Below are positions 53,355-62,243 of a stretch of DNA of 64,000 bases, piece after piece. Location of the stretch: NCBI GenBank assembly GCA_943787175.1, contig CALSLK010000006.1, positions 310,001-374,000 on the forward strand, given 5' to 3'. Position 1 is the stretch's first letter. Every line of letters starts with the position of its first letter. Position numbers and translations under genes: made by a program. Source of the DNA: an uncultured Alphaproteobacteria bacterium (GTDB taxonomy: Bacteria > Pseudomonadota > Alphaproteobacteria > SP197). Under the pieces are notes generated by a model. The model was not told the origin of the DNA and did not search any database. It was given only the letters and a program-made list of their open reading frames with translations.

Positions 53355-54314
53355 ATGCAGATTCTTCTTCTGGTGGCGCCGGTATTCGCCATCATCGTGA
53401 CGGGTTTCCTGGCGGTGCGCGCGAACATCGTGGATGACGCAATCACAGGCTGGCTGATCGCCTTTGCCTACAAGATCTGCCTGCCCGCCCTCATGATCAC
53501 GATCGTGTCGGACGCCAAATTCGATGAGCTTCTCAACTGGGGTTTCTGGATCGCCTTCGGCGGCGCAACGCTGGCCGTGCTCTGTCTTGTCCTTGTGGCA
53601 GGTCGCGGTTGGTTGGGTCATGACCGCAGCACGCTGACCATTGCGGCTCTTTCTGCGGCAATGACCAATGCCGGCTTTGTGGCTCTGCCCATTCTGCATC
53701 ATGTCTTCGGCGCAAAGGGCGTTCCGCCGGCCGCCATCGCAAATCTCATCATTGCAGCCGTCATGTTCCCGCTCGCTGTGGTCCTCATGGAACTTGCCCG
53801 GGGAAGCGCCGGCGAGCGACGTTCGGTGATGGGTATTGCCTGGCAGGTCATCAGTAACCCGATGGTCTGGTCGACTCTGCTGGGCTTTGCGCTCGCTGCG
53901 GGTCAGATCAGCCTGCCTGGGGTTGTCGATGATTTCCTGCTGACTCTGGGTCAGGGGCTCACACCCGCTGCCCTCTTCGCGGTGGGTGCATCGATCAGGC
54001 TGGGTGATCTGGTCCATGACGCCGCACGTCTTGCGGTGCTGACAACCCTCAAGCTGATTGTGCTGCCGGCAATCACGTTGGGCCTTGCCCTGATTCTGGA
54101 CCTCGCGCCAATCTGGGCGGTCGCGGCAACCATCTGCGCTGCCGTACCGACCGCCAAAAACGTGGTGGTTCTGGCGCATCAGTTCGATCAGGGCAAAGCG
54201 GTCGCCTCCATGGCGATTTCGGCAACCACGATGTTCTCGATCGGAACCCTGACCTTATGGTTCCTTCTGCTGGCCCAGCTTTTCCCGTCCGCATTTGCGC
54301 ATCTTGGTTCATAG
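53355..54314 (+). CDS. AEC family transporter (copy 2)
   Basis: 319-residue paralogue of the transporter at 51148: MQILLLVAPVFAIIVTGFLAVR, AAMTNAGFVALPILHHVFGAKG, TICAAVPTAKNVVVLAHQF. About ten TM helices. The pair has diverged enough (different substrate-region residues: MANTGFVSLPLLY against MTNAGFVALPILH) to suggest similar but not identical ligands. GGGGGCAAAC spacing upstream of the ATG. Confidence 0.9.
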   Translation: MQILLLVAPVFAIIVTGFLAVRANIVDDAITGWLIAFAYKICLPALMITIVSDAKFDELLNWGFWIAFGGATLAVLCLVLVAGRGWLGHDRSTLTIAALSAAMTNAGFVALPILHHVFGAKGVPPAAIANLIIAAVMFPLAVVLMELARGSAGERRSVMGIAWQVISNPMVWSTLLGFALAAGQISLPGVVDDFLLTLGQGLTPAALFAVGASIRLGDLVHDAARLAVLTTLKLIVLPAITLGLALILDLAPIWAVAATICAAVPTAKNVVVLAHQFDQGKAVASMAISATTMFSIGTLTLWFLLLAQLFPSAFAHLGS

Positions 54315-54336
54315 AAAACCGCGCCGCAAACCTCTG

Positions 54337-55557
54337 CTACTGGTGATTCAGCACCTCGGCCAGGGATCGGGCAAGGGCATAGAATTCTTCTTCGGCCTCA
54401 TCGATCCACCAGTCGTCCCACACCGCAGTCTGGACCACGACAAGGCCGTTGGCGGGATCGACATAAACGAACTGCCCGTTCACGCCCTGGGCCGTGAACA
54501 CACCATCACCCCAGGGCAAGGTCCACCATTGGTACTGGTAACCAAGCGGATAGCCTTCATAAAGCCTGCCCGGCTGAACCTGTGGCGTCGAAGGCACCGT
54601 CGCCTGGCGCACCCAGCCTTCAGGCAACAGGCGCTGGTCCTCCCACAGACCGTCCTGGGCCATCAGCAGGCCGAACCGGCCAAAATCACGCAGCCTGGCA
54701 CTGACGCCTGAGAATGCGATCTCGACCGCGTCTTCGCCCCGCCCATCAACCATCCAGGAGGCATCGGCCTCCATGCCCAGTGGTTGCCACAAGGCAGCAG
54801 AAGCATAGTCAGACAGACTCATGCCGCTGACTTCCATCAGCATCCAGGCCAGCGCCTGGGTATCGGCACCCTTGTAGTTGTACTCGAACCCGGCGCGCTC
54901 TCGGCACGGTAATCCAGCAGGAAGTCGTTGATGGGCCGGGTATGGCGCTCCGCCGCCTGGGTCCACATCCGTGACACATCCGAGCTCAGGTCGTCGTAAT
55001 CCTCGTTGTAGCCGATGCCTGAAGACATCTGCAGGACCGCTTCAATCGGCACACCGGCATAGCCGGTCTGCGCCAGGGCAGGGACATAACGATCGATCGG
55101 GTCATCAACGCTGCCGATCAGCCCGTCGTGGATTGCCCGGCCCACCAGCGTCGAGACAATCGACTTGGCGACCGATTGTGAGATGAAAAGCGAGGTCTCA
55201 TCAGCGCCATGGGCATAACGTTCCATGCGGATCAGCCCGCCATGGAGCACCAGCAGTCCGGTGACCCGGTTCTCCTCCATGTAGTCGGCAACAAGCCGGT
55301 GATCGCGGCGATAGTCGAAGTCGTAAACCTCGAAGAACCTCGCCCTCGATCAGTGGGGAGACAGGGCCATCACCGCGCGAAATCTCGCGCACGGCAAAGA
55401 TCTCATCCCAATGCCGGTAGGACCCGATCATGTTCTGGGGCCACCACATCGACGAAATCGTGCCCACGGGATAATCGTCTTCGGCCTGGGCGGGTGCGGC
55501 AAATCCGGCTGCAACAGCGCACAGGACCATCGCCCCGCATAATCTGATGATGTTCAT
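54337..55557 (-). pseudogene. serine hydrolase (class C beta-lactamase-like), two frameshifts
   Basis: ~406-residue secreted protein. Signal peptide MVLCAVAAGFAAPAQA, then WWPQNMIGSYRHWDEIF. SxxK nucleophile: FISQSVAKSIVSTL (Ser-Val-Ala-Lys); tyrosine motif likely YNYKGADTQALAWML; C-terminal KTG equivalent not clear (GVNGQFVYVDPANGLVV). A C insertion near 55330 and one base loss near 54898 shift the frame and the second restores it, so total length is still a multiple of three. Serine beta-lactamase-fold enzymes of this type are esterases or D,D-peptidases; periplasmic location is inferred. Confidence 0.8.
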
Positions 55558-55683
55558 GTCACTCTCCTGAACCGATCATGACGGAATCACGAAAGAGGGG
55601 CCAGAATCCGACCCCGTTTTTTGAAAGTTTGCCTGGAGTCTGTTGCTCAGGACATGCGTGAGCGGTTCCTGTGAACCCGTCAA

Positions 55684-55863
55684 TCAGACAGCGCGATAAG
55701 CCGCAGAATGTTTCCATGCGCCAGAACCCCGGCAGCGTTTGCAGACGCGTTCGCCCGACCATTCGCTCACGAACGACTCCTTGCACATCATGCAGGTTCG
55801 CTTGGTGCCATCGGAAGGCGCCGTTTTATCGCTGGAAATGGGTTCGTCTTCCTTGTTCGCCAT
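55684..55863 (-). CDS. 59-aa zinc-ribbon small protein
   Basis: A short gene from ATG 55863 to TGA 55684 on the minus strand. AGG lies about ten bases upstream. The product has a hydrophilic N-terminus (MANKEDEPISSDKTAPSDGT) and a two-Cys-pair ribbon RTCMMCKESFVSEWSGERVC with KRCRGSGAWKHS, that is CxxC-N13-CxxC, which can bind zinc. The clean spacing of Cys makes it a likely real gene. Likely DNA/RNA-binding or regulatory; no named family recognised. Confidence 0.65.
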   Translation of the reverse strand: MANKEDEPISSDKTAPSDGTKRTCMMCKESFVSEWSGERVCKRCRGSGAWKHSAAYRAV

Positions 55864-56014
55864 CGCTTGGTTGCCTGTCAGCAGTTGTCTGGTGGGATGG
55901 TTTCAGCGTTGTCGCTGGTTCGTTTGCTCAACCTAGCACGTCTGATAACACCGGATTCATGGGATTGCTGTCCCGATTCACCCCATGCCTGCGCATGCAC
56001 GCCTTGCGATCCGG

Positions 56015-56269
56015 TCACTGGCCCGCGTCGCGCTCAAGTGCTGCGTCAAGATCGCCGGGTTCAATGGTCACCGTCATACCGGGTCCATTTTTCCCGCGGA
56101 CATGCAACAGGGTCAGAACCCGCTGATACGCAAGAAAGGAAACACCTTCGATGGCTTCTTCATCGGTTTCCACGACATGGTCACCGGCGGGAAAGGGTTC
56201 CTGAAAGCCCCGAAGAACAAAGGGGTGCCGGAAGGTTACCGTGGTTTTTCTCGAGCGTTTGGACATCAT
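56015..56269 (-). CDS. conserved hypothetical small protein
   Basis: 84-residue cytosolic protein: RSRKTTVTFRHPFVLRGFQE, PAGDHVVETDEEAIEGVSFL, AYQRVLTLLHV, GMTVTIEPGDLDAAL. The pattern (a beta strand with HPFVLxGFxE, a turn with PAGxYxVETDEE, then AYxRxxTLLH) recurs in small alphaproteobacterial proteins of unknown function. It may be co-transcribed with the zinc-ribbon gene located 150 bp downstream. Alternative start: the second Met (56266). Confidence 0.7.
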   Translation of the reverse strand: MMSKRSRKTTVTFRHPFVLRGFQEPFPAGDHVVETDEEAIEGVSFLAYQRVLTLLHVRGKNGPGMTVTIEPGDLDAALERDAGQ

Positions 56270-56812
56270 CGCCTCCGGGATCGGAACCCTCTGCAGGGGT
56301 GAAAGGACCCTCTAGGATCTCGCTCCAGACCTGCTCGGGATCGGTTTTGTTTCAGGACGCGTCTTGGGTGCACCGCCGCCCGAAACCGGTTTCGATGTTT
56401 TGCCGGTCTTCTTTCTGGCAGACGTTTTTGCAGGCCCGGAGGAGTCATTGGAAGACAATGTGATAATCCAGTTTAAGTATTCGATAGCAAAAATTGTGCA
56501 GGGTATATGGGTTTTCTTGACGTATTTTCAAGAACTCTTATCCAATAGCATCTTCATCTAAATAGAGGCTCATCCATTTTTGGGCCGACACCTGTTTAAC
56601 GAATGAAACGTAACGTGAAACCTGAAGGAAATCCCGCCCTCCGGCAAGGACAAGGGACAGCGTCATTGGCGACGAAATCGCCAAGATCGGCCACATAGGC
56701 GTCACCCGATTGGCGGAGACTGAAGTCATTTGCGCGCAAGCGACGACAGAGTGACTTGCACCACGGATCACGCTCGCCACTCTTTGCATTGGAATCCAAG
56801 AGAGGGTGCGAC
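56270..56812. other. 543-bp region without a confident gene
   Basis: Minus-strand bases ~56275-56465 encode, in two frames joined by one missing A in ACAAAACCG, a Lys/Ser-rich stretch (GPAKTSARKKTGKTSKPVSG) followed by DPEQVWSEILEGPFTPAEGS; this could be a frameshifted small basic protein just upstream of the 84-aa gene. Bases 56440-56600 are AT-rich, with a plus-strand TTGACG / TATCCA promoter-like pair at 56517-56544 facing the lipoprotein gene. Nothing else could be supported. Confidence 0.35.
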
Positions 56813-57379
56813 ATGGCAAAGAGATTGATGGGACTTCTTGTTCTTTCATTTGTGCTCACGGCATGCGCCAAGCAGGCCATCGTGGGCTCCTATGAGGGCG
56901 AAGTGGATACGTCATCGGTAGCCATGAAGCAGTTCGACGAAACCGTTACGTACTTCATTGACCCTTCGCTTGAAGACCTTCAGGTGACCTTCGAATGCGG
57001 CTTGCTTGCCACGCTTTCTTACGACTGGGGAAACACCGTTGCCTCCGCTGTGCGTGAGACATTTGCTCTGCGTTTTAGCGATGCAGTGGAGAGTTCCACG
57101 CCTGATGCCGACTTTCTGGTTGGTTATGCCTCGACTCATCTGAAGTCGGAAATGCAGACCACCTTGTTCACGGTCAATGCGAAAACAGAGGTTTTTCTTG
57201 TCTTGGTGGTTGTCGATGGCAGCACCGGGGAAAGTGACCTGCTAACGGCCAAGATCAATCGCAATCATGTCATCGACTGGTCGCTGTGTTCGGACGCACC
57301 CGAGCTTCTGGACAAATGGACTCCCGATCTGATGCGCGTTCTGGTGCGTGAGCTTTCGAACCACGTCATCGGGCAATGA
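56813..57379 (+). CDS. hypothetical lipoprotein
   Basis: 188-residue protein. Signal sequence KRLMGLLVLSFVLTAC with lipobox LTAC; Cys lipidation anchors it in a membrane. The mature part (TYFIDPSLEDLQVTFECGLL, VGYASTHLKSEMQTTLFTVN, VFLVLVVVDGSTGESDLLTA) has alternating strands like a small beta-sandwich. The start at 56813 has AGAGGG six to eight bases upstream. Composition is less GC-rich than the surrounding genes, suggesting transfer. Not recognised. Confidence 0.7.
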   Translation: MAKRLMGLLVLSFVLTACAKQAIVGSYEGEVDTSSVAMKQFDETVTYFIDPSLEDLQVTFECGLLATLSYDWGNTVASAVRETFALRFSDAVESSTPDADFLVGYASTHLKSEMQTTLFTVNAKTEVFLVLVVVDGSTGESDLLTAKINRNHVIDWSLCSDAPELLDKWTPDLMRVLVRELSNHVIGQ

Positions 57380-57382
57380 TCG

Positions 57383-58696
57383 CTAAAGGATAAACCGGCT
57401 CAAATCCGTGTCCTTGGCCAGTTCGCCAACCCGTTCCTGAACGAAGGCGGCATCGATGGCGATGGTTTCACCGCCCCGGTCGGGCGCGGTGAAGCTGATT
57501 TCTTCCAGCAGCTTTTCCATCACGGTGTGGAGACGTCGCGCACCGATATTCTCGACCGTTTCGTTGATCTGGGTCGCCAGATCCGCCAGGGCATCAATGG
57601 CGTCATCACCAAATTCCAGCGTTACCTCTTCGGTTCCCATCAGAGCGATGTACTGGATGAGCAGGCTGTTTTCGGGCTCGGTCAGGATGCGACGAAAATC
57701 ATCGCGCGTGAGCGCCTGGAGCTCGACCCGGTTGGGCAGGCGTCCCTGGAGTTCCGGCAGCAGGTCCGACGGTTTGGAAAGGTGGAAGGCGCCCGAACAG
57801 ATGAACAGCACATGGTCAGTTTTGACCGAGCCGTGTTTGGTCGCCACCGTCGTGCCCTCGATCAGGGGCAGCAGGTCGCGCTGCACACCCTCACGGCTGA
57901 CATCAGCACCCTGGCGTTCGCTGCGTGCGGCAATCTTGTCGATCTCGTCGATGAAGACGATGCCGTTCTGCTCGACCGAATCGATCGCGCCCTTCACCAC
58001 GGTTTCTTCATCCAGCAGCTTGTCGGCTTCCTCGGCCAGCAGGATCTCATAGCTGTCGACCACCTTCAGCTTGCGCGCCTTGGTCTGGCCGCCCATGGCT
58101 TTGCCGAAGATGTCGTTGAGATTGAGCATGCCCATCTGGGCACCCGGCATGCCTGGGATATCAAAGGTCGGCAGTCCACCGGCACCGCCGGTTTCCTGCA
58201 ACTGCAGTTCGATTTCCTTATCGTCCAGCTTGCCCTCGCGAAGCATGACGCGGAACTTCTGGCGTGTGTCATCACTGGCGTTGTCACCGACCAGGGCATC
58301 GATCACTCGCTCCTCGGCCGCCAGCTCCGCCTTGGCCTGGACTTCCTTCCTCAGACGCTCGCGGGTCTGGCCGATGGCGATCTCGACCAGGTCACGCACG
58401 ATCTGCTCGACATCGCGCCCGACATAACCGACCTCGGTGAACTTGGTCGCCTCGACCTTGAGGAACGGCGAATCGGCCAGACGTGCCAGACGCCGTGCAA
58501 TCTCGGTCTTGCCCACGCCCGTTGGCCCGATCATCAGGATGTTCTTGGGCAGAACCTCGTCACGCAGCGAATCATCAAGCTGCTGGCGGCGCCAGCGATT
58601 GCGCAGGGCAACCGCAACGGCGCGCTTGGCATCGTTCTGGCCAACGATGAAACGATCAAGTTCGGAAACGATTTCACGGGGAGAAAATGAGGTCAT
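57383..58696 (-). CDS. hslU: ATP-dependent protease ATPase subunit HslU
   Basis: 437-residue AAA+ unfoldase that feeds HslV. Walker [30 protein letters not shown] (pore loop), Walker [13 protein letters not shown], sensor [13 protein letters not shown] and the C-terminal [17 protein letters not shown], ending ...DLSRFIL, whose exposed tail docks on HslV. Length is normal. It follows hslV on the same strand with ~135 bp between, which includes a repeat arm, so the two may not be as tightly coupled as usual. Confidence 0.95.
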   Translation of the reverse strand: MTSFSPREIVSELDRFIVGQNDAKRAVAVALRNRWRRQQLDDSLRDEVLPKNILMIGPTGVGKTEIARRLARLADSPFLKVEATKFTEVGYVGRDVEQIVRDLVEIAIGQTRERLRKEVQAKAELAAEERVIDALVGDNASDDTRQKFRVMLREGKLDDKEIELQLQETGGAGGLPTFDIPGMPGAQMGMLNLNDIFGKAMGGQTKARKLKVVDSYEILLAEEADKLLDEETVVKGAIDSVEQNGIVFIDEIDKIAARSERQGADVSREGVQRDLLPLIEGTTVATKHGSVKTDHVLFICSGAFHLSKPSDLLPELQGRLPNRVELQALTRDDFRRILTEPENSLLIQYIALMGTEEVTLEFGDDAIDALADLATQINETVENIGARRLHTVMEKLLEEISFTAPDRGGETIAIDAAFVQERVGELAKDTDLSRFIL

Positions 58697-58776
58697 CGAA
58701 GTCCTTCTGAAAGCAATGTACCCAGGGTTCGCCCTTCGAGCCCTGGAAGGCCGCGACTGCGGCCCGCGGTCACTAC

Positions 58777-58818
58777 CGCGTAAGCCAAGCGAGCGGAGCG
58801 AGCGCCCGACCCATGAGG
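58777..58818. repeat. solo right arm of the dispersed repeat
   Basis: CGCGTAAGCCAAGCGAGCGG through GCGCCCGACCCATGAGG matches the right arm of the copies at 14909, 16407 and 26546; the interior and a clear left arm are missing. It lies between hslV and hslU. Confidence 0.6.
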
Positions 58819-58831
58819 GCCAAACAAAAAA

Positions 58832-59389
58832 CTACTCCGCATCGAGCATCTCGAGCGTGACGCTGCGGTTGGTGTAGACGCAGATATCGGCGGCAATATC
58901 CATGCTGCGGCGTGCGATCTCCTCGGCCGAAAGGTCATCGACGGTGGAAAGCGCACGGGCCGCAGCCAGCGCATAATTGCCGCCCGAGCCGATCCCGATG
59001 AGACCGTCTTCAGGTTCCAGCACGTCACCGGTGCCCGAAATGATGAGCGAAACTTCCTTGTCGGCCACCGCCATCAGGGCTTCGAGACGGCGCAGATAGC
59101 GGTCCGTGCGCCAGTCCTTGGCAAGCTCGACACAGGCGCGGGCAAGCTGGCCTGGATGGCGCTCCAGCTTTTCTTCCAGCCGTTCGAACAATGTGAAGGC
59201 ATCGGCTGTTGCCCCGGCAAACCCGGTCAGGATGTTGCCGTCGCCCAGACGGCGGACCTTCACGGCATTGCCCTTGACCACGGTGGGTCCCATGGAAACC
59301 TGGCCGTCGCCGGCAACAATGACCTTGCCGCCGCGGCGGACAGACAGGATCGTGGTGCCGTGCCAGAGGTCGGCGGTGTTATCGGCCAT
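58832..59389 (-). CDS. hslV: ATP-dependent protease proteolytic subunit HslV
   Basis: 185-residue Ntn hydrolase: a short N-terminal propeptide ([11 protein letters not shown]), then Thr1 in [18 protein letters not shown], Asp17, and Lys33 in NAVKVRRL, followed by [17 protein letters not shown]. The tail [16 protein letters not shown] is standard. With HslU it forms the HslUV protease for heat-damaged proteins. Catalytic residues are all present, in contrast with the partly different spacing in the proteasome-like protein at 31055. Confidence 0.95.
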   Translation of the reverse strand: MADNTADLWHGTTILSVRRGGKVIVAGDGQVSMGPTVVKGNAVKVRRLGDGNILTGFAGATADAFTLFERLEEKLERHPGQLARACVELAKDWRTDRYLRRLEALMAVADKEVSLIISGTGDVLEPEDGLIGIGSGGNYALAAARALSTVDDLSAEEIARRSMDIAADICVYTNRSVTLEMLDAE

Positions 59390-59436
59390 GCTGCTCTCAA
59401 TGTGGTGGTTCGTCTCGTGCGCCCATCGGGCACCCG

Positions 59437-59470
59437 TGCTATGTGGCACACCTCGGCGCAGGGTCAAGGT
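59437..59470 (-). promoter_or_regulatory. candidate heat-shock promoter of hslVU
   Basis: Minus strand CTTGACC (complement of 59462-59468) and CCACATAG (complement of 59439-59446) with an ~18-bp spacer, about 50 bp before hslV. The CTTG box and spacing are compatible with alphaproteobacterial sigma-32 promoters, though also with a vegetative TTGACC promoter. Confidence 0.4.
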
Positions 59471-59509
59471 TTGGCTGGTCTGCGCAGATCGGGAATGGAG
59501 CACAGGACC

Positions 59510-59956
59510 ATGCGCGAATGGACCATTCTGGTACGTGAAAGGCCAACGGGTGATCCGGTTCTGGTGGCCGTACCGTCCGGGTTTTGCTGGGGTGCCTTCC
59601 TGTTCCAGGCGTTCTGGGCACTCTATCGCAAGGCTTGGTTTACCGCGCTGGTCCTGCTGATCTTTGGAATGCTGGTTCCCCTGGCTGGTGAAGTTGCCGG
59701 CCTGGCCCCCGGCGCCATGGTTGTCCTGCAGATCGCCACTGCCATCATCATGGCCCTTGGCGCCAATGAGGTGCGCATCGCCGAACTTCACCTGCGGCGT
59801 TACCGGACTATCGCCATTCTGGAGGCCGGGAACCTGGACGAGGCGGAATTGCAGGGTTTTACACGTTGGCTCAGCACACCCGAGGCGATGCCCCAGGCAT
59901 CCACGAGTCTGGCAGAAACTCCGCCGGCGGCTGCCAATCCGCTCTGGCAGCCCTGA
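59510..59956 (+). CDS. DUF2628 domain membrane protein
   Basis: 148-residue protein. The start at 59510 is preceded by GGAG at nine bases. The DUF2628 hallmark [20 protein letters not shown] (PxGFxWxAFxFxxxWxL) is followed by two TM helices ([18 protein letters not shown] and [16 protein letters not shown]) and a hydrophilic tail with [13 protein letters not shown]. Function unknown. Divergent from hslV. Confidence 0.85.
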   Translation: MREWTILVRERPTGDPVLVAVPSGFCWGAFLFQAFWALYRKAWFTALVLLIFGMLVPLAGEVAGLAPGAMVVLQIATAIIMALGANEVRIAELHLRRYRTIAILEAGNLDEAELQGFTRWLSTPEAMPQASTSLAETPPAAANPLWQP

Positions 59957-60127
59957 TTCTGCGCCGCCGCCCTAATTCTGCCGTTTCGCGCTGGCAGAAA
60001 ACGGCATGAACATAGATCAACGCGCTCACAACCTTGTGGATCATCCGGTGGATGGTCACGGTTTCGTCGTTTCAAATTCATGGCAAACGGGGTTGCAGCA
60101 CAATCCTCACGGGTCCATGTAGCGGCC

Positions 60128-60667
60128 ATGGAACAGACTCGTCCATCCTTTGAAACCACGGTTGCCGTCGACCACGTCGCCGAGCTCAACCGTCTCGATC
60201 TTGACGATCTGTGCGATGCCACGGACGCGGCCATTGTTGATGGCAACGGCTTTGGCTGGCTCGAGCCGCAACCGCGCGATCAGATGCAGCGTTACTGGAA
60301 GGGTGTCCTGCTGGTGCCCGAACGCCAGCTTTGGGTTGGACGCCTGGACGGCACCGTCGCTGCTTCAGCACAGCTGCAGCGTCCGCCGCGCCATAACGAG
60401 GCACAGGGCCACAGCCCGCAGCTCACGACCCATTTTGTCGCTCCCTGGGCGCGCGGTCATGGCCTTGCCGCCATGTTGCTGGAAGCGGTCGAGGATTATT
60501 GTCGGGGTGAGGGGTTCAGCCATCTGCGCCTTGACGTGCGCGAGACCCAGACCCGGGCCATCGAGGTCTATGAAGCCTCTGGCTTCAAACGCTGGGGCAC
60601 CTTGCCCAGCTATGCTCGTGTCGATAACAAACTCATCACCGGCTATTTCTACGTCAAGACGCTCTAG
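60128..60667 (+). CDS. GNAT family N-acetyltransferase
   Basis: 179-residue acetyltransferase. Motif A with the acetyl-CoA pyrophosphate loop: ARGHGLAAMLLEAVEDY (R-G-x-G-L-A/G), then LRLDVRETQTRAIEVYEASG and FKRWGTLPSYARVD, typical GNAT C-terminus. ATG 60128 is preferred; 60080 has no ribosome binding site either. Probably acetylates a small amine or an antibiotic-like molecule; the substrate is unknown. Confidence 0.88.
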   Translation: MEQTRPSFETTVAVDHVAELNRLDLDDLCDATDAAIVDGNGFGWLEPQPRDQMQRYWKGVLLVPERQLWVGRLDGTVAASAQLQRPPRHNEAQGHSPQLTTHFVAPWARGHGLAAMLLEAVEDYCRGEGFSHLRLDVRETQTRAIEVYEASGFKRWGTLPSYARVDNKLITGYFYVKTL

Positions 60668-60713
60668 GCCTGCGCAACGCCGATTCGCGCTGTCAGCACG
60701 TCAACAGCCCGAT

Positions 60714-60896
60714 CTAAAGGCGCAATCTGAGACTTCGGTCCCTGTGACCAGATTCGGGCATGCCGTTGTGGGCTTCGTTATCCACAGGCGCTGCATTGCG
60801 CGCCAGCATCGCGGCGGCCCAAGCCAGCGACTCGTTTGATTGCCTGAGGTTTCGGGCGAAGTGGCTGCCGTACCCATCGTCTGCCGGGCCGCCCAT
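60714..60896 (-). CDS. candidate 60-aa small protein
   Basis: ATG 60896 follows a good AGAGGTGAT ribosome binding site. The product is hydrophilic (MGGPADDGYGSHFARNLRQS, ending GHRDRSLRLRL) with a mid-protein SLAWAAAMLARNA helix. This is the only coding signal in the 323-bp gap 60668-60990. It could be a non-coding frame; no family recognised. Confidence 0.35.
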   Translation of the reverse strand: MGGPADDGYGSHFARNLRQSNESLAWAAAMLARNAAPVDNEAHNGMPESGHRDRSLRLRL

Positions 60897-60990
60897 ATCA
60901 CCTCTCCCGAGGCACATGAACGGGTTCCAGACACAAAAATGTGCGCAATGCGACATGCTTCTGACTTAAAACTCGTGTAGGTACTGACCC

Positions 60991-61191
60991 ATGACAAAGA
61001 ACAACTGGACCAGTTTCGAACCGCATCTTGATGAGATGTTCTCCGATCCCATCGTCACGGCCGTTATGCGCCGCGATGGCCTGACCGAACGTGATCTGCG
61101 CGAAGCCCTTACGAGCGCCCGCCGCTCAACCGCCTTGCCCCGTCACGGGCACGGCTCTCTTCCCGCTGTGGTTTCGGCCGGATCGTTCTGA
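60991..61191 (+). CDS. conserved hypothetical small protein
   Basis: 66-residue protein with AGG nine bases upstream. The core LDEMFSDPIVTAVMRRDGLT followed by ERDLREAL resembles a recurrent small protein of alphaproteobacteria (LFxDPIVxxVMxRDGV...). The Ser/His-rich tail is variable. Function unknown. Confidence 0.6.
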   Translation: MTKNNWTSFEPHLDEMFSDPIVTAVMRRDGLTERDLREALTSARRSTALPRHGHGSLPAVVSAGSF

Positions 61192-61234
61192 CGCTCGTCA
61201 GCGTCCCACCCAGGTTCCAGGCACCTAAACAGCC

Positions 61235-62194
61235 CTAAACGACGTCGCTGATGTGATCGCCATGCGCCTTCTGTTGGCGATCGATGCTGTAGGCGCCATA
61301 GGTGATCGCTGGATAACGCGACGCAACATCTGCCTGTCGGAAGGTCGGCAGCGTGTCGATCAGGGCATCACGACCGGGGTTGTTGAAGAACGCGATCGAC
61401 TGGCGGCGCGACCCACCCTGTGAACCCACCGGCGGATTGACCACACGGTGCGGCGTCGAGCGCCATGTGTCGTTCGTCCAGCGCATCAGCGAATCGCCCA
61501 GGTTGACGACAAACGTGCCCGGCAGTGCCGGCGGCGCAACCCATTCGCCATCCAGGTTCATGACCTCCAGGCCGCCCGGCTTGTCCTCGGACCGCAGCAC
61601 GGTCAGGAAGCCGTAATCGGTATGCGCCCCGGCGCGCAGCTGACCAGGCAGGGGCGGCGTGACGGGTTCGGGATAATCGAGCACGCGCAGCGAAGAGAGC
61701 GTGTTTTCGAAGAACGGCTCGAAATGGTCATCGGTCAATCCCGCCGCACGCGCAAGGATCCGGCGCAGCACGACACACAGCCCGTCCATGGCATCATAGT
61801 ATTCCTGCCAGACCTCATGCAGTCCCGCAGGCTCGAGGGGCCACGGCCCGCCGCGATAGAGCGGCCCGTAATCAAGCGCCTCCTTCACATCAGGCGGGGT
61901 TTCCACGCCCATGGTCGAAGCCAGCTTTTCCATACCTTGCGAGAAATGCATCAGGCCGCCGGCAACCTCGCCGACGGGCGGGCAGGCCGCCTTGGCCTCG
62001 GCAGGCAAATCGAAGAACGCACGGCTGGTATCGTAAAGCCGCGCCACCAGCGCCTCGTCAAACCGATGTCCCGCAATGACGAAAAACCCGGTCGCCTCGC
62101 ACGCCGCACGCACGGCATCGACCACGCGGGCCTCACCAGGCGCGCCACCGTCATACCAGGGCTCAAGATCAATGATGGGAATGGTTGGGGTCAT
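61235..62194 (-). CDS. 2-oxoglutarate/Fe(II) oxygenase, isopenicillin N synthase family
   Basis: 319-residue oxygenase. The start at 62194 (MTPTIPIIDLEPW) has AAGGGTGA eight bases upstream. DIOX_N: ACEATGFFVIAGHRFDE; iron ligands HTD in AGAHTDYGFLTVL and distal His in RSTPHRVVNPP; 2OG Arg/Ser in RRQSIAFFNNP. All ligands are present. It is a distant paralogue of the enzyme at 20343. Divergent from the FAD oxidoreductase with 49 bp between starts, so a shared promoter region is likely. Confidence 0.92.
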   Translation of the reverse strand: MTPTIPIIDLEPWYDGGAPGEARVVDAVRAACEATGFFVIAGHRFDEALVARLYDTSRAFFDLPAEAKAACPPVGEVAGGLMHFSQGMEKLASTMGVETPPDVKEALDYGPLYRGGPWPLEPAGLHEVWQEYYDAMDGLCVVLRRILARAAGLTDDHFEPFFENTLSSLRVLDYPEPVTPPLPGQLRAGAHTDYGFLTVLRSEDKPGGLEVMNLDGEWVAPPALPGTFVVNLGDSLMRWTNDTWRSTPHRVVNPPVGSQGGSRRQSIAFFNNPGRDALIDTLPTFRQADVASRYPAITYGAYSIDRQQKAHGDHISDVV

Positions 62195-62243
62195 GGCACG
62201 GATCACCCTTGCAGCCGTCCGCCGTTTGCGGAAGGTTTCTTCC

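Noticed and set aside
59957..60127. Possible terminator TGCCGTTT ... AAACGGCA after DUF2628
   Set aside because: Stem is short, loop long, and no U-tract follows on the plus strand.
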